From positions 5,965-33,070 of the IMG/VR virus record IMGVR_UViG_3300030328_000244: 27,106 nucleotides of DNA; one strand, given 5' to 3'. The notes beneath the pieces are model-generated. The model saw only the letters and a program-made list of their open reading frames with translations. It had not been told where the DNA came from and did not search any database. Each line of letters begins with the position of its first letter. Position 1 is the stretch's first letter. Positions 8,901 to 15,504 of this stretch are shown one piece after another. The translations under genes and the position numbers were made by a program. The stretch is from a virus.

Positions 8901-9657
8901 TAATAGATTAGCTGCCTACGGTTTAGGCGAAGATGCAGAACTTATGGATGCAAGACAAAGTGACTTATTATTTAAAGATAATGACAGGTGGTATAAAGGT
9001 GGAGCAAACAGAATTGTGCATGACGCAACTCGTTATGTAAATAATATCTTTGAATATTTAGGAACAGAACAGTTTGCTGATTCAAAAAGGTCTACTTCTA
9101 AAGAAGGTGATATATTACCACAAAATATAGTAGCTGATGTAGCTAGTTTTAGAACTGAAACACCTCGTACTTATACAGAGTTACTATTTAATGATGTAGG
9201 AATTTATAATTGGAGAGTTGATTCTCAAATAAAATCTAAATTTCCAGAAGCAGATTCTATGTATAAAGAAATAATACAACCTGAATTAGAGGCAAGAGCT
9301 AAGTTACTTTATAAAAGTAAAGACTACAAAGAAGCTAGTCAAGAAGATAAAAAAGGAAAGGTTAAGAGATTAATCTCAAATGTAAAATCTTCTATAAAAT
9401 ATTTAATGGATAAAAATTCTGTTAATAATTTAGAAAACGAAAACAGTGCAAGTGCTTTTATTAACATAAGAGAAATTTACAATGTAAAAAATTCTGTTCG
9501 TAAAGAAGCTATAAAATATGTAACAGGACAAGACGATTTAAGCATAGAACAATTAAAAAGATTAAGTAAAACTTCACAAGGTTTAAATGTAATTAAATCA
9601 ATAGCAGGAAGAATAAAAGCAATGAGAAGAACTACTATGGAACAAAGACCCTTCTAA
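5899..9657 (+). CDS. Very large internal virion / DNA-ejection protein candidate
   Basis: 1252 residues, the largest gene in the window and the last of the + strand unit. The N-terminal 50 residues are acidic and Pro-rich. Hydrophobic or Gly/Ala-rich segments recur near residues 220-275 (TSAAVDAALAYGL, LLTGVLGGGLDLL), 500-545 (STTMLNIKGLAGITAI, AAATLGVINAP), 785-805 (VPIIGTLFPFGKFFNN) and 830-850, separated by long charged helical stretches. Size, late position and membrane-seeking segments resemble the largest ejection protein of T7-like phages (gp16 class), which forms a trans-envelope channel. No lytic transglycosylase motif is evident, and a separate lysozyme gene lies upstream. Assignment is by analogy. 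The start ATG overlaps the previous gene by 11 bases. Confidence 0.85.
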   Translation: MNFNLDVTDEDVEKYVQSQSSTVTAPTPASAPELEPLPADTKLTLEDLLRPEYQETMRDYLRIRTSVGKGIDRYSDEEVRDMYMSRMRDFETSDVGILNESIFANRQKDENRMITAKAYQLYDQVGNIFQSKGEGFQGFKDVAFGLAEHINNVLNPVSSPSTYLGLGAGKLATTGILKAGSATVRQGLVREAKKMGGRKAVKDSLVDEGIKKFTKKAVVSGVATSAAVDAALAYGLDGAYQDAKINIGVQDEYNKYQAGFALLTGVLGGGLDLLSRAKTTKLSGLEAEKLSEVMKLKNYYTAPAKKKAVVVESALKNVRSWTDKVKAGKLIIEDGKVDGEALTVDFFRTFLFGDSDEGIQGMGQILREAGLDLGVNTKANKDKGITDIVGNFLDSVPKPVQKQMTQALNDSGIFVKLGIPHSKRNLSSLLSYTVSKAGQELNMFSQLKQQWDATRRTGSKVYLQTVAEEEAALERLAKKNAEKPLRGNYLQNVWKRTVVSAFSTTMLNIKGLAGITAIKTAEDVAMAATLGVINAPVATWRLITGDVKGATKQFYSSTAIMKNQVQRLRNLLDPNATKEMFQELMKIDKDSAKTLNRIVSTGIETGTDIADMAKRYKFKTEADIHLTNDKGKKLYINSKGKSTTRETNKPYIAKGTVDNPNAMMLRTGEAYVGAAQKIMLVKTADTFMKSQAYIGNLDRLLRDKMGMSLLSITQKGVNKQGKKETEREVSKRIANVFRSEDFLNVSAEATSLTLEDILSKSYRNNDHLLGKIAGAIEKVGDVPIIGTLFPFGKFFNNTVAFSYDIMGGGSIGAMLDLYRAGTIKTSALRSETKRSLKRAAVVGGGLSGAAAITTEGDDGDVQEFFEGMIRGAASWTLVGWAMGHDVEKMQKGLKWNDEEKANGDIINVQYDFPYAPIAILARYLNMKKAGVEIPKEFNLELGEQFGYGQLQRNFGKLGNVTRLIDQATAGEWEKVSETAATSVFIPASSFVSGMLRPLDPINRLAAYGLGEDAELMDARQSDLLFKDNDRWYKGGANRIVHDATRYVNNIFEYLGTEQFADSKRSTSKEGDILPQNIVADVASFRTETPRTYTELLFNDVGIYNWRVDSQIKSKFPEADSMYKEIIQPELEARAKLLYKSKDYKEASQEDKKGKVKRLISNVKSSIKYLMDKNSVNNLENENSASAFINIREIYNVKNSVRKEAIKYVTGQDDLSIEQLKRLSKTSQGLNVIKSIAGRIKAMRRTTMEQRPF

Positions 9658-9661
9658 CAAT

Positions 9662-9697
9662 AAAAAAGAGGAGTGATACTGTTTCCAATACCACTCC
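9662..9697 (-). terminator. Intrinsic terminator for the - strand operon, between convergent blocks
   Basis: Read on the - strand, arms at 9697-9686 and 9681-9670 pair over 12 positions (two G-U pairs) and close on a GAAA tetraloop; U-rich sequence follows (six T at 9667-9662). Read on the + strand the two wobble pairs become A-C mismatches and no T-run follows, so it is oriented for the replication operon. It may act weakly on the late transcript as well. Confidence 0.9.
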
Positions 9698-9736
9698 CAA
9701 GTTTACGCACACACACATCCAACAGAGATATGTCTC

Positions 9737-9943
9737 TTAATACTCATCATAAGTATTGAGAGTGCCGTAATTATTACATATATTTTGCAGTCTGTCAAGC
9801 GTTTCTGCTAAAGAATAATACACTTCTACAGATTTTTCAAAAGAAATAATGTATCCATTATCGGCTATTCGTATCTCTATCTTATTAACTTTGCTTTCAT
9901 CTGACGCTTTCATGTAATTGATTGCGTCTTTTTTTATGTTCAT
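9737..9943 (-). CDS. Small hypothetical protein, last gene of the replication operon
   Basis: 68 residues, Lys/Glu-rich N-terminus and a beta-like middle (IEIRIADNGYIISFEKS), ending about 40 bases before the operon terminator. AAAGGTGG lies at good distance before the ATG at 9943. It overlaps the upstream RMF-like gene by 47 bases, which is long but supported by the ribosome binding site; an internal Met at residue 11 would shorten the overlap. No recognised family. Confidence 0.65.
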   Translation of the reverse strand: MNIKKDAINYMKASDESKVNKIEIRIADNGYIISFEKSVEVYYSLAETLDRLQNICNNYGTLNTYDEY

Positions 9944-10085
9944 TTGCTACCACCTTTTCTAAGTTATCGAAGTAACCACGATTAAAACCTCTCAACCATT
10001 CTTTGTGTTTGTACGTTCCATCTCTAAATGGATTATTTAAATTACCTTTATAAAAACACTGTCTTCCATATTCATAGTTAGTCAT
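9897..10085 (-). CDS. RMF/CrpP-like small protein
   Basis: 62 residues. The core pattern Gly-Arg-x-x-Phe-x-x-Gly, then NPF, GT and EWLRGFNRGYF, resembles the ribosome modulation factor / CrpP family of short basic proteins. RMF binds 30S subunits and promotes inactive 70S dimers; phage copies are common but their role is not settled. GGAG precedes the ATG by seven bases, right after the nrdJ stop. If RMF-like in function, it could act on host ribosomes. If CrpP-like only in sequence, nothing functional follows. The family call rests on the spaced Gly/Phe/Trp pattern, not on an alignment. Confidence 0.6.
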   Translation of the reverse strand: MTNYEYGRQCFYKGNLNNPFRDGTYKHKEWLRGFNRGYFDNLEKVVANEHKKRRNQLHESVR

Positions 10086-10086
10086 A

Positions 10087-11994
10087 TTACGCTCCTATAT
10101 CTACAATTTCACAACTATCTCCGCTACAGGCAAAGGTTTGACTACCTGCTGTAGCATCTTCATTCTCATAATCCATCAATCTATTCCAATTTATGTTGCC
10201 ATCCATCTTGGCTAACATATTATTATATTCTCCCTTATTACATTCCTGATAAGGTGCTTGTTGATACACATGGTCAAAGTGTGGTAAGAATGACACGCCT
10301 GACATTGCATCAAAGTGTTTGTACACAAATGCACCCACATCCATCCATTCAGAATCACGCACAGAAACAGTACAGCTAGGTTTATGTTCACACCAATGTT
10401 CCTGATACATCATCCACATCTCTAACTGTTCTACGGCTGACATATCATTACGTGTTACGCAACCCTCTGGTGATTTCATAGGAAAACTAAAGACGGTGGT
10501 AGAGTCAGGCTTCATTACATCAGGTTCATTAGGTATGCCTTGGTCAATCATAAAGTTAGTTAGTGGGTCTTTATTATCACCACGTACAGTTCTGATATAA
10601 TAATCACTATGTCTAGCATGAATACCACTGGCACTATCTACTAACTGTGATACTGTACCTGATGGTTTGACACAGGTAATGGCTGTAGACTGTGGTATGT
10701 TCCACTTGTAAGCATACTCTTTATTTGTAGCTATAGCCTGTTTCTTTAGTTGACACAGAGTTTCATTAAGTTTATCTGTCTTACCATTTGTAATTTGATT
10801 GTCCATAATACCTGTAAGAGATACACCCAATAATCTTTCTTCTTCTGTATTATTTTTCCATATCTTTCGTAGGTAAGGAAAACTAGTGAGTGTTGCCTGT
10901 GCTGTACCAAGTATGGTAGCTAGTCTTACCTTACGTTTAAGTTCTTCCAACGTATCTGTAGCACGTATAACTACCTCAGTTAGGTTACAAAACTGATGTG
11001 GTCTTAATATTATTTCTGAACATGGGTTTGTACCAAACTCATAATCAGGGTCTCTCCTACCATTCTTCTTAGCCTGTTTCTGTGCGGCTACTCTATTAAA
11101 TATGCCACGTTCACCAGACTTAGATTCAATCAAAGAAGTCCACTCACGCATAAAGGTCTCTGCGTTTGGCTTGTCTGTGTAGCTTACAGAGTTATTAGAC
11201 AGTGCCATGTGAGGTGCAGTCTCATACCAGTTACCTGTCTTTGCCTGTCTCATACGTATGTCTGAAAGATTACTCAGACTAATCATGGCTGACCTACGTA
11301 CCCCACCTACTACCACTACTTCACCTATCTTACACATGAGAGAGTGACAGTCGTAGCTTGTCAACTTCTTCCCTGCATTGTTAGTAAATAAGTTAATTGT
11401 AAAGTTAAATAAATCTACAAGAGGAGCAGGACCACTTGCTCTTCCACCAAAGGTTTTAAGTCTAGCTCCTGCAGGTCTAACTTTACTGACGTTGTACGTG
11501 GGTATCTCTCCTGCATACAGTAAAGCAATTAGTTGACGTAGACCTTTAGCCCAACCTTCCTTTGAGTCTTTAACGACAATAGTAGTGTCGCTTTTAAACA
11601 TCTTTTCTGGTATCTCTGGTAGTCTGTTGATGTACTCTCGTTCTACTGAAAAGCCTACACCTGTACCACAGAGTAGTATGTACATAGCTTCATCAAAAGA
11701 TTTAGGGTCATCAACAGGCAGATAGCTACAGTTGTACCCTGCAGTATTGTCTCTGTCTAACGCTTCTCCTGCAGTCATTAGTGCTCTCATAGAAGGCATA
11801 ACCTCTAACCCTAGTATAGCCTGTTCAATGTCAGTTTTGTCCTGCTTAGAAAACTTAACTTTACTGTCCATGTAGTCTACATAACGTGAAACAGTTTCAT
11901 CCCACGTTTCTCTACGTCCTTCATCGTCTAGCCATCTTGCATAGCGTGACGTAGCTATAAAATTTTGATAATCTGTTGGTAGCATGTTATTCAT
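10087..11994 (-). CDS. nrdJ: Adenosylcobalamin-dependent (class II) ribonucleotide reductase
   Basis: 635 residues. It reduces ribonucleotides to deoxyribonucleotides for phage DNA synthesis, using coenzyme B12. Key residues are present: Cys89 (NCSYLP) and Cys336 (QFCNL) as the active-site disulfide pair, the NPCSE motif with Asn323, Cys325 and Glu327, the GGVRRSAM element, and the C-terminal shuttle pair Cys623/Cys628 in CSGDSC. It matches the monomeric B12-dependent type (rtpR/nrdJ) seen in marine podoviruses, somewhat shorter than the roughly 740-residue Lactobacillus enzyme. There is no class I small-subunit gene nearby. The start overlaps a 54-aa ORF by eight bases, itself coupled to the MazG gene. 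Confidence 0.95.
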   Translation of the reverse strand: MNNMLPTDYQNFIATSRYARWLDDEGRRETWDETVSRYVDYMDSKVKFSKQDKTDIEQAILGLEVMPSMRALMTAGEALDRDNTAGYNCSYLPVDDPKSFDEAMYILLCGTGVGFSVEREYINRLPEIPEKMFKSDTTIVVKDSKEGWAKGLRQLIALLYAGEIPTYNVSKVRPAGARLKTFGGRASGPAPLVDLFNFTINLFTNNAGKKLTSYDCHSLMCKIGEVVVVGGVRRSAMISLSNLSDIRMRQAKTGNWYETAPHMALSNNSVSYTDKPNAETFMREWTSLIESKSGERGIFNRVAAQKQAKKNGRRDPDYEFGTNPCSEIILRPHQFCNLTEVVIRATDTLEELKRKVRLATILGTAQATLTSFPYLRKIWKNNTEEERLLGVSLTGIMDNQITNGKTDKLNETLCQLKKQAIATNKEYAYKWNIPQSTAITCVKPSGTVSQLVDSASGIHARHSDYYIRTVRGDNKDPLTNFMIDQGIPNEPDVMKPDSTTVFSFPMKSPEGCVTRNDMSAVEQLEMWMMYQEHWCEHKPSCTVSVRDSEWMDVGAFVYKHFDAMSGVSFLPHFDHVYQQAPYQECNKGEYNNMLAKMDGNINWNRLMDYENEDATAGSQTFACSGDSCEIVDIGA

Positions 11995-12151
11995 ATTTTG
12001 ACACCTTTATACTTTTAATTTTCATTCCGTCTATATCATATATTAAAGACTCTATAGTTTGTTGAATAGTTTCATTGTGACTGTCTTCATCAACAGGTAA
12101 AAGATTTTCTTCTTCATCTACGTTTACTAGTAAATTAACTCTAAAAAGCAT
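11987..12151 (-). CDS. 54-aa linker ORF between mazG and nrdJ
   Basis: The ATG at 12151 shares one base with the MazG stop (TAATG) and the stop at 11987 lies within the nrdJ start (ATGAATAA). It encodes 54 residues starting MLFRVNLLVNVDEEENLLPV, with a hydrophobic beta-like N-terminus, an acidic middle and a basic C-terminus (MKIKSIKVSKYE). It fills an otherwise 156-base gap exactly, which strongly supports translation. Family unknown; it may simply couple nrdJ translation to mazG or be a small RNR-associated protein. Confidence 0.7.
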   Translation of the reverse strand: MLFRVNLLVNVDEEENLLPVDEDSHNETIQQTIESLIYDIDGMKIKSIKVSKYE

Positions 12152-12567
12152 TAAACTAAATCCTTTAAGTTAGGTGGTATATAATCTGGTCCTTTAATTA
12201 CTTTTCCGTCTTCTCTATACACTGGTTTACCATCCTCTCCTAGCTTAGACATGTTACTAGCGTGTACTCTATTGAAAGCAGTCTGTATGTCTAAACCTAA
12301 CGCTACAGCAGCTCCAGATAATACGTACTGTAAATCACAAAGCTCTTTTAGAAGATTGGTTCTTTGAACTAACGAAATAGACTTACCTCTCTCTAAGTCT
12401 ATAATCATATTTACAAACTCTTCTATTACTTCATTAGATTCTTCTCTAATAAGATTCTTACGTAACTCTAATAACTTTACAGTCCATTGTTCATCTATAG
12501 GATGCTTAAAACTCCTATGAAATTCATTTACTATGTCTTCTCTATTTAATGTTTTCATCATATTCAT
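12151..12567 (-). CDS. mazG: MazG-like nucleotide pyrophosphohydrolase
   Basis: 138 residues of the all-alpha NTP pyrophosphatase superfamily (MazG / PRA-PH-like). The metal-binding pattern is intact: Glu42, Glu43 and Glu46 (REESNEV), then Glu75 and Asp78 (KELCDLQ), with a Lys/Arg-rich C-terminal segment ending PDYIPPNLKDL. Such enzymes hydrolyse NTPs or dNTPs to NMP plus pyrophosphate. Phage versions have been proposed to clean up non-canonical dNTPs or alter (p)ppGpp; the substrate cannot be told here. It sits between DUF3310 and nrdJ, in a nucleotide-metabolism cluster, and overlaps the upstream gene by 26 bases. Confidence 0.85.
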   Translation of the reverse strand: MNMMKTLNREDIVNEFHRSFKHPIDEQWTVKLLELRKNLIREESNEVIEEFVNMIIDLERGKSISLVQRTNLLKELCDLQYVLSGAAVALGLDIQTAFNRVHASNMSKLGEDGKPVYREDGKVIKGPDYIPPNLKDLV

Positions 12568-12868
12568 TTATCAACCTTTTTAAATAATATTCAGCTTTAC
12601 GTAAATCTTCTACAGGTTTACCCTTGTATGGATGTCTCCATATGTACTTAAATATAGTTTGCCAACAGTAATGTGCATGACTTGAAGGTAATTCTGCACC
12701 ATCCGACATTGCCTTCATTGCTTCAATACATTCTATTACTTTATTATAATGTGGTGGACTATTTACCATATCGGTATTAGGATTACATATAGAACAGTCA
12801 CTAGGCTGTAAATTTTCATTTAAAGTATTTCCACACTTATAACATTTTTCTTTAGGATGTATGCTCAT
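12542..12868 (-). CDS. DUF3310 protein with N-terminal zinc ribbon
   Basis: 108 residues. The C-terminal part has the DUF3310 hallmark VNSPPHYN followed by a Glu-Cys-Ile-Glu-Ala element and a YIWRHPYKGKPVEDLRKAEYY helix. The N-terminus adds two CxxC knuckles (Cys9, Cys12, Cys25, Cys28), a probable zinc ribbon. DUF3310 proteins are common in phages, sometimes labelled nucleotide kinase without direct proof. Its place beside MazG and RNR suits a nucleotide-metabolism role, but that is inference. Confidence 0.85.
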   Translation of the reverse strand: MSIHPKEKCYKCGNTLNENLQPSDCSICNPNTDMVNSPPHYNKVIECIEAMKAMSDGAELPSSHAHYCWQTIFKYIWRHPYKGKPVEDLRKAEYYLKRLINEYDENIK

Positions 12869-13206
12869 CTTTTAGACCAATCTAATTTAATTACATTACC
12901 TTCTTTTTTAATTATACTAGGAGCAGCTCTAACTTCATCTTCTAATAAATCCATAGCCATCAATTCATTTTCAACTTCTAAAGAATCTCTATGATTGAAT
13001 ACCTGTTCTAAGAAACCTTTATCTTTTTCCATTAAGTCTACACATGTAGTCATAAGAGTCATAAGATTAACAACAGCTTCTGTTTCATTTTCATCAAGCT
13101 CATTATCTTTATCGTATTGAATATTAATATCTACTTCACCTGTCCAACCTACTTCTGATTGTTTAGGTGTAAGAATTAAAAGAAAATCATTATTATTTAT
13201 TTTCAT
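12865..13206 (-). CDS. Conserved-looking hypothetical protein (113 aa)
   Basis: 113 residues, acidic overall (runs of Asp/Glu in the middle), Met-rich around residues 48-60, with a beta-rich start (NNDFLLILTPK, EVDINIQY). No catalytic motif and no membrane span. It overlaps both neighbours by four bases (ATGA type), so it is translated with the gp3-type endonuclease and DUF3310. Acidic small proteins beside nucleases can be DNA mimics or inhibitors, but nothing here proves that. Confidence 0.75.
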   Translation of the reverse strand: MKINNNDFLLILTPKQSEVGWTGEVDINIQYDKDNELDENETEAVVNLMTLMTTCVDLMEKDKGFLEQVFNHRDSLEVENELMAMDLLEDEVRAAPSIIKKEGNVIKLDWSKR

Positions 13207-13673
13207 ACTACATCCTTTCTAGGAGTTTTCAGTTTAACTACTTTTTTTATAACACCTTTTTTAGGCTCTGTCAACCATTCAAAAGGTATGATTCTGTGTG
13301 CGTATAAAAATCCTTTCTGTTCGCACCACATTCCGTAAGTTGTTTTAGAACCTTTATATATTCTACTAAAAGTTGAAGTAAATACAAAACGTATATCTAA
13401 TTCAGGGTGTTGATTTTTTATTTCTAGATGTTTTCTTCTATCTTCTGAATCAAAAAATCCTTTTGTTTCTATTATTATACCGTTATCTAAAAGAAAATCT
13501 GGAGTATACGTTCTATAACGTAAGTCTTCCCACTCAATTTTTAAAGCTTCATATCTTACTTTTTTCTGCCTAGAAGATAGAAACTCAGATATTTTGTCTT
13601 CTAAACCACTTCTGTATTTGTTATTTATTTTACGTACATTTGCTCCGTACTTATTCTTTTTCCAATAAACCAT
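13203..13673 (-). CDS. T7 gp3-type endonuclease I (Holliday-junction resolvase)
   Basis: 156 residues, close to the usual length of T7 endonuclease I (149). Catalytic residues of the family are all visible: Glu25 in YRSGLEDK, Asp59 in YTPDFLL, and Glu69 and Lys71 in IIETKGF. The following segment DRRKHLEIKNQHPELDIRFVF and SRIYKGSKTTYG also match T7 gp3. It cuts branched DNA, resolving recombination intermediates and helping degrade host DNA. The start shares one base with the stop of the exonuclease gene. The last third of the gene carries a TTGACA/TATAAA pair that may be an internal promoter. Confidence 0.95.
   Translation of the reverse strand: MVYWKKNKYGANVRKINNKYRSGLEDKISEFLSSRQKKVRYEALKIEWEDLRYRTYTPDFLLDNGIIIETKGFFDSEDRRKHLEIKNQHPELDIRFVFTSTFSRIYKGSKTTYGMWCEQKGFLYAHRIIPFEWLTEPKKGVIKKVVKLKTPRKDVV
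13246..13274 (-). promoter_or_regulatory. Possible internal sigma-70 promoter in the endonuclease gene
   Basis: On the - strand TTGACA (13274-13269), 17-bp spacer, TATAAA (13251-13246). It would drive the 113-aa gene, DUF3310, mazG and nrdJ. TTGACA encodes Leu-Thr in a conserved protein segment, so chance is a real alternative. Confidence 0.4.
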
Positions 13674-14527
13674 CAGGCTACATCCGCTAATGTTATATAC
13701 TCAACCATTGGTGGTTCTTTTGCTTTAGATACTTTAGATGGCATTTCTTTTATGTTATCCCAACAAGAATATTTAAATCTACAAAAACGACATTCAATAG
13801 GTAATATTGTATTACCTGATGGAACACCTCTATATGTTTCTGGAACATCAGAAAAACATCTCTCAAAAGGTTCATCATTAACTATGTAATTAATTGTATC
13901 CTCGACCTTAGACATTACTTCTTCTGTGTCCATTTGTCTAGCTGATACATATTTAAAATCACCGTTTGCTTTATTTAAAACCCACCAACCACCTACATCA
14001 ACTCCTAAAGCTTTTGCATAGATAGCTAACTGTGCTACATATCCAAAAGAATCGTTGTTACTTAAAGTATTATAATCTGAAAATTTATTAGAATAAGACC
14101 ATGCAGAAGCTGATTTAATATCGTCTACTCTATTATCAATAGTTAAATCGTATTCTCCTGTTATGTTTTGATTTGCTATTTTAGTTTTAACTGTATCACT
14201 ATCTACAAAATCTACATTAGATGCACGTAAAACGCCTTTAAATATAGCTTCAACTATGTCTCCTATAATCATATTAAACATAAAGTTAGAAGGTAAAGGT
14301 TCTGCAGTTTCAGGTTTGTTTTTTTCAAACCATAGTTGGCATTTAGGTTTGCCTAGACCCGAAGGTCTAAGCTTAAATTCTTCTCTAGACTTCCCTGAGA
14401 ACTGTCTTTTTAAGGCTGCTCTCAAGTCTTCTACAACATTTTCAATTATATCATCAGACATTGTAGCTTGCCCTTTAACAGCTTTATCTAAGAAAGCTCT
14501 TATAGGCAGTTCTGCAGGGTGATTCAT
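13673..14527 (-). CDS. Cas4-like PD-(D/E)XK exonuclease with Fe-S cysteines
   Basis: 284 residues. PD-(D/E)XK nuclease core: Gly124 and Asp127 (GEYDLTI), Asp136-x-Lys138 (DDIKSA), and Gln166/Tyr170 (QLAIY). Four cysteines are placed as in Cas4/AddB-type nucleases: Cys63 (PKCQLWF) before the core and Cys246, Cys249, Cys255 (CRFCRFKYSC) after it, so an iron-sulfur cluster is likely. Located between the SSB-like gene and the gp3-type endonuclease, it occupies the slot of T7 gp6, the 5'-3' exonuclease needed for recombination, primer removal and host DNA breakdown. Functional equivalence is inference; the fold call is secure. Confidence 0.88.
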   Translation of the reverse strand: MNHPAELPIRAFLDKAVKGQATMSDDIIENVVEDLRAALKRQFSGKSREEFKLRPSGLGKPKCQLWFEKNKPETAEPLPSNFMFNMIIGDIVEAIFKGVLRASNVDFVDSDTVKTKIANQNITGEYDLTIDNRVDDIKSASAWSYSNKFSDYNTLSNNDSFGYVAQLAIYAKALGVDVGGWWVLNKANGDFKYVSARQMDTEEVMSKVEDTINYIVNDEPFERCFSDVPETYRGVPSGNTILPIECRFCRFKYSCWDNIKEMPSKVSKAKEPPMVEYITLADVA

Positions 14528-14528
14528 A

Positions 14529-15440
14529 TTATGATGCCTCTTCTAACTCAGATTCACCTAGAATATCATCTACAATGCTTTTATCGTCATCCGACATAGC
14601 ATCTTTAGAATGTTCTTTGTACTCTTTCATAATATAATCATTATGATTGACTATCCACTCTAAAAAATCTGTAGCTATTTTCTTATCTGCTTCTGGTGTA
14701 TCTTTAGATGAAGGATTAAGTTTAGCTACAACCGTATAATAAACTGCACCTGTAGGTAGACTCTGAGGTTCAGTAGTAAAGGTCATAGTATAATGATACG
14801 TTAAATGATGCAACTTAGATAACTTATCAAAAGGAACACCTGAAGTAGTAAAACTAGTCCTATTATCAATCTCAAATATAAACGGTATATTCTTCTCGAC
14901 TGTAGTAGGATTACCTTTATCATCAAGAGGGTCATCCAAAGTAACTAAACCAAAAATAACTCTGACTCGTTTAATACTTTTAATGAGGGCTTGCATATCC
15001 TCACTCAAAGATTTAAAGTCTTTTACAAATCCTGCAGGTTTACCACAGTTGAATGTGCCTCTGTTATCATGCAAATCATTATTTAAATTATTTGCCATTA
15101 CAGTTTTATGATAAAACCCCTTAGTGTCGGGTGAGGTAGACTGCACATATCTTTTGTACGAGAACCTTTGAACGTAAGGCTGAATAGTAATACTCTTAGA
15201 GTATACCATTGTGCCATCAGGCTTTTGAAGTGCATAACTACCGCCCTCAATCACCTCAATGTTTTTCATCTTACCGCCTATTTCTTGCTCCCCCATAATT
15301 GGAGTATGCAATATTTTTACTCTAGCTAAATCAGAAGTTCTCTTTTCATTAGAACTATTTTCTGAATCTAAGCCTAGTACTTTAGACATAACAGCGTAAT
15401 TATTCATATTATCAACAGTTACAATTTCATTATCAACCAT
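14529..15440 (-). CDS. Probable ssDNA-binding protein analogue
   Basis: 303 residues with a beta-rich body (KSITIQPYVQRFSYKRYVQ, IPFIFEIDNRTSF, HHLTYHYTMTFTTE) and a strongly acidic C-terminal tail (DDDKSIVDDILGESELEEAS). An acidic tail that docks replication partners is typical of phage and bacterial SSBs, and the gene sits between polymerase and exonuclease/endonuclease, where T7 carries gp2.5. It lacks the terminal aromatic residue of gp2.5 and I cannot see an OB-fold signature by eye. It has its own promoter (15476-15504) and a strong AAAGGAGAT ribosome site, suggesting high expression, as an SSB needs. Function is inference. Confidence 0.55.
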   Translation of the reverse strand: MVDNEIVTVDNMNNYAVMSKVLGLDSENSSNEKRTSDLARVKILHTPIMGEQEIGGKMKNIEVIEGGSYALQKPDGTMVYSKSITIQPYVQRFSYKRYVQSTSPDTKGFYHKTVMANNLNNDLHDNRGTFNCGKPAGFVKDFKSLSEDMQALIKSIKRVRVIFGLVTLDDPLDDKGNPTTVEKNIPFIFEIDNRTSFTTSGVPFDKLSKLHHLTYHYTMTFTTEPQSLPTGAVYYTVVAKLNPSSKDTPEADKKIATDFLEWIVNHNDYIMKEYKEHSKDAMSDDDKSIVDDILGESELEEAS

Positions 15441-15441
15441 A

Positions 15442-15504
15442 TTTATCTCCTTTGGTTTTTTTCAATAGATTTATAGTTATACTATTAAACATCTTTAGTG
15501 TCAA
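15442..15504 (-). promoter_or_regulatory. Sigma-70-like promoter and strong ribosome site for the SSB-like gene
   Basis: On the - strand TTGACA (15504-15499, inside the 3' end of the polymerase gene), 17-bp spacer, TATAAC (15481-15476), then about 25-30 bases of leader and AAAGGAGATAAA (15453-15442) before the ATG at 15440. It lies at the only gap (44 bases) between polymerase and SSB-like gene. Confidence 0.65.
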
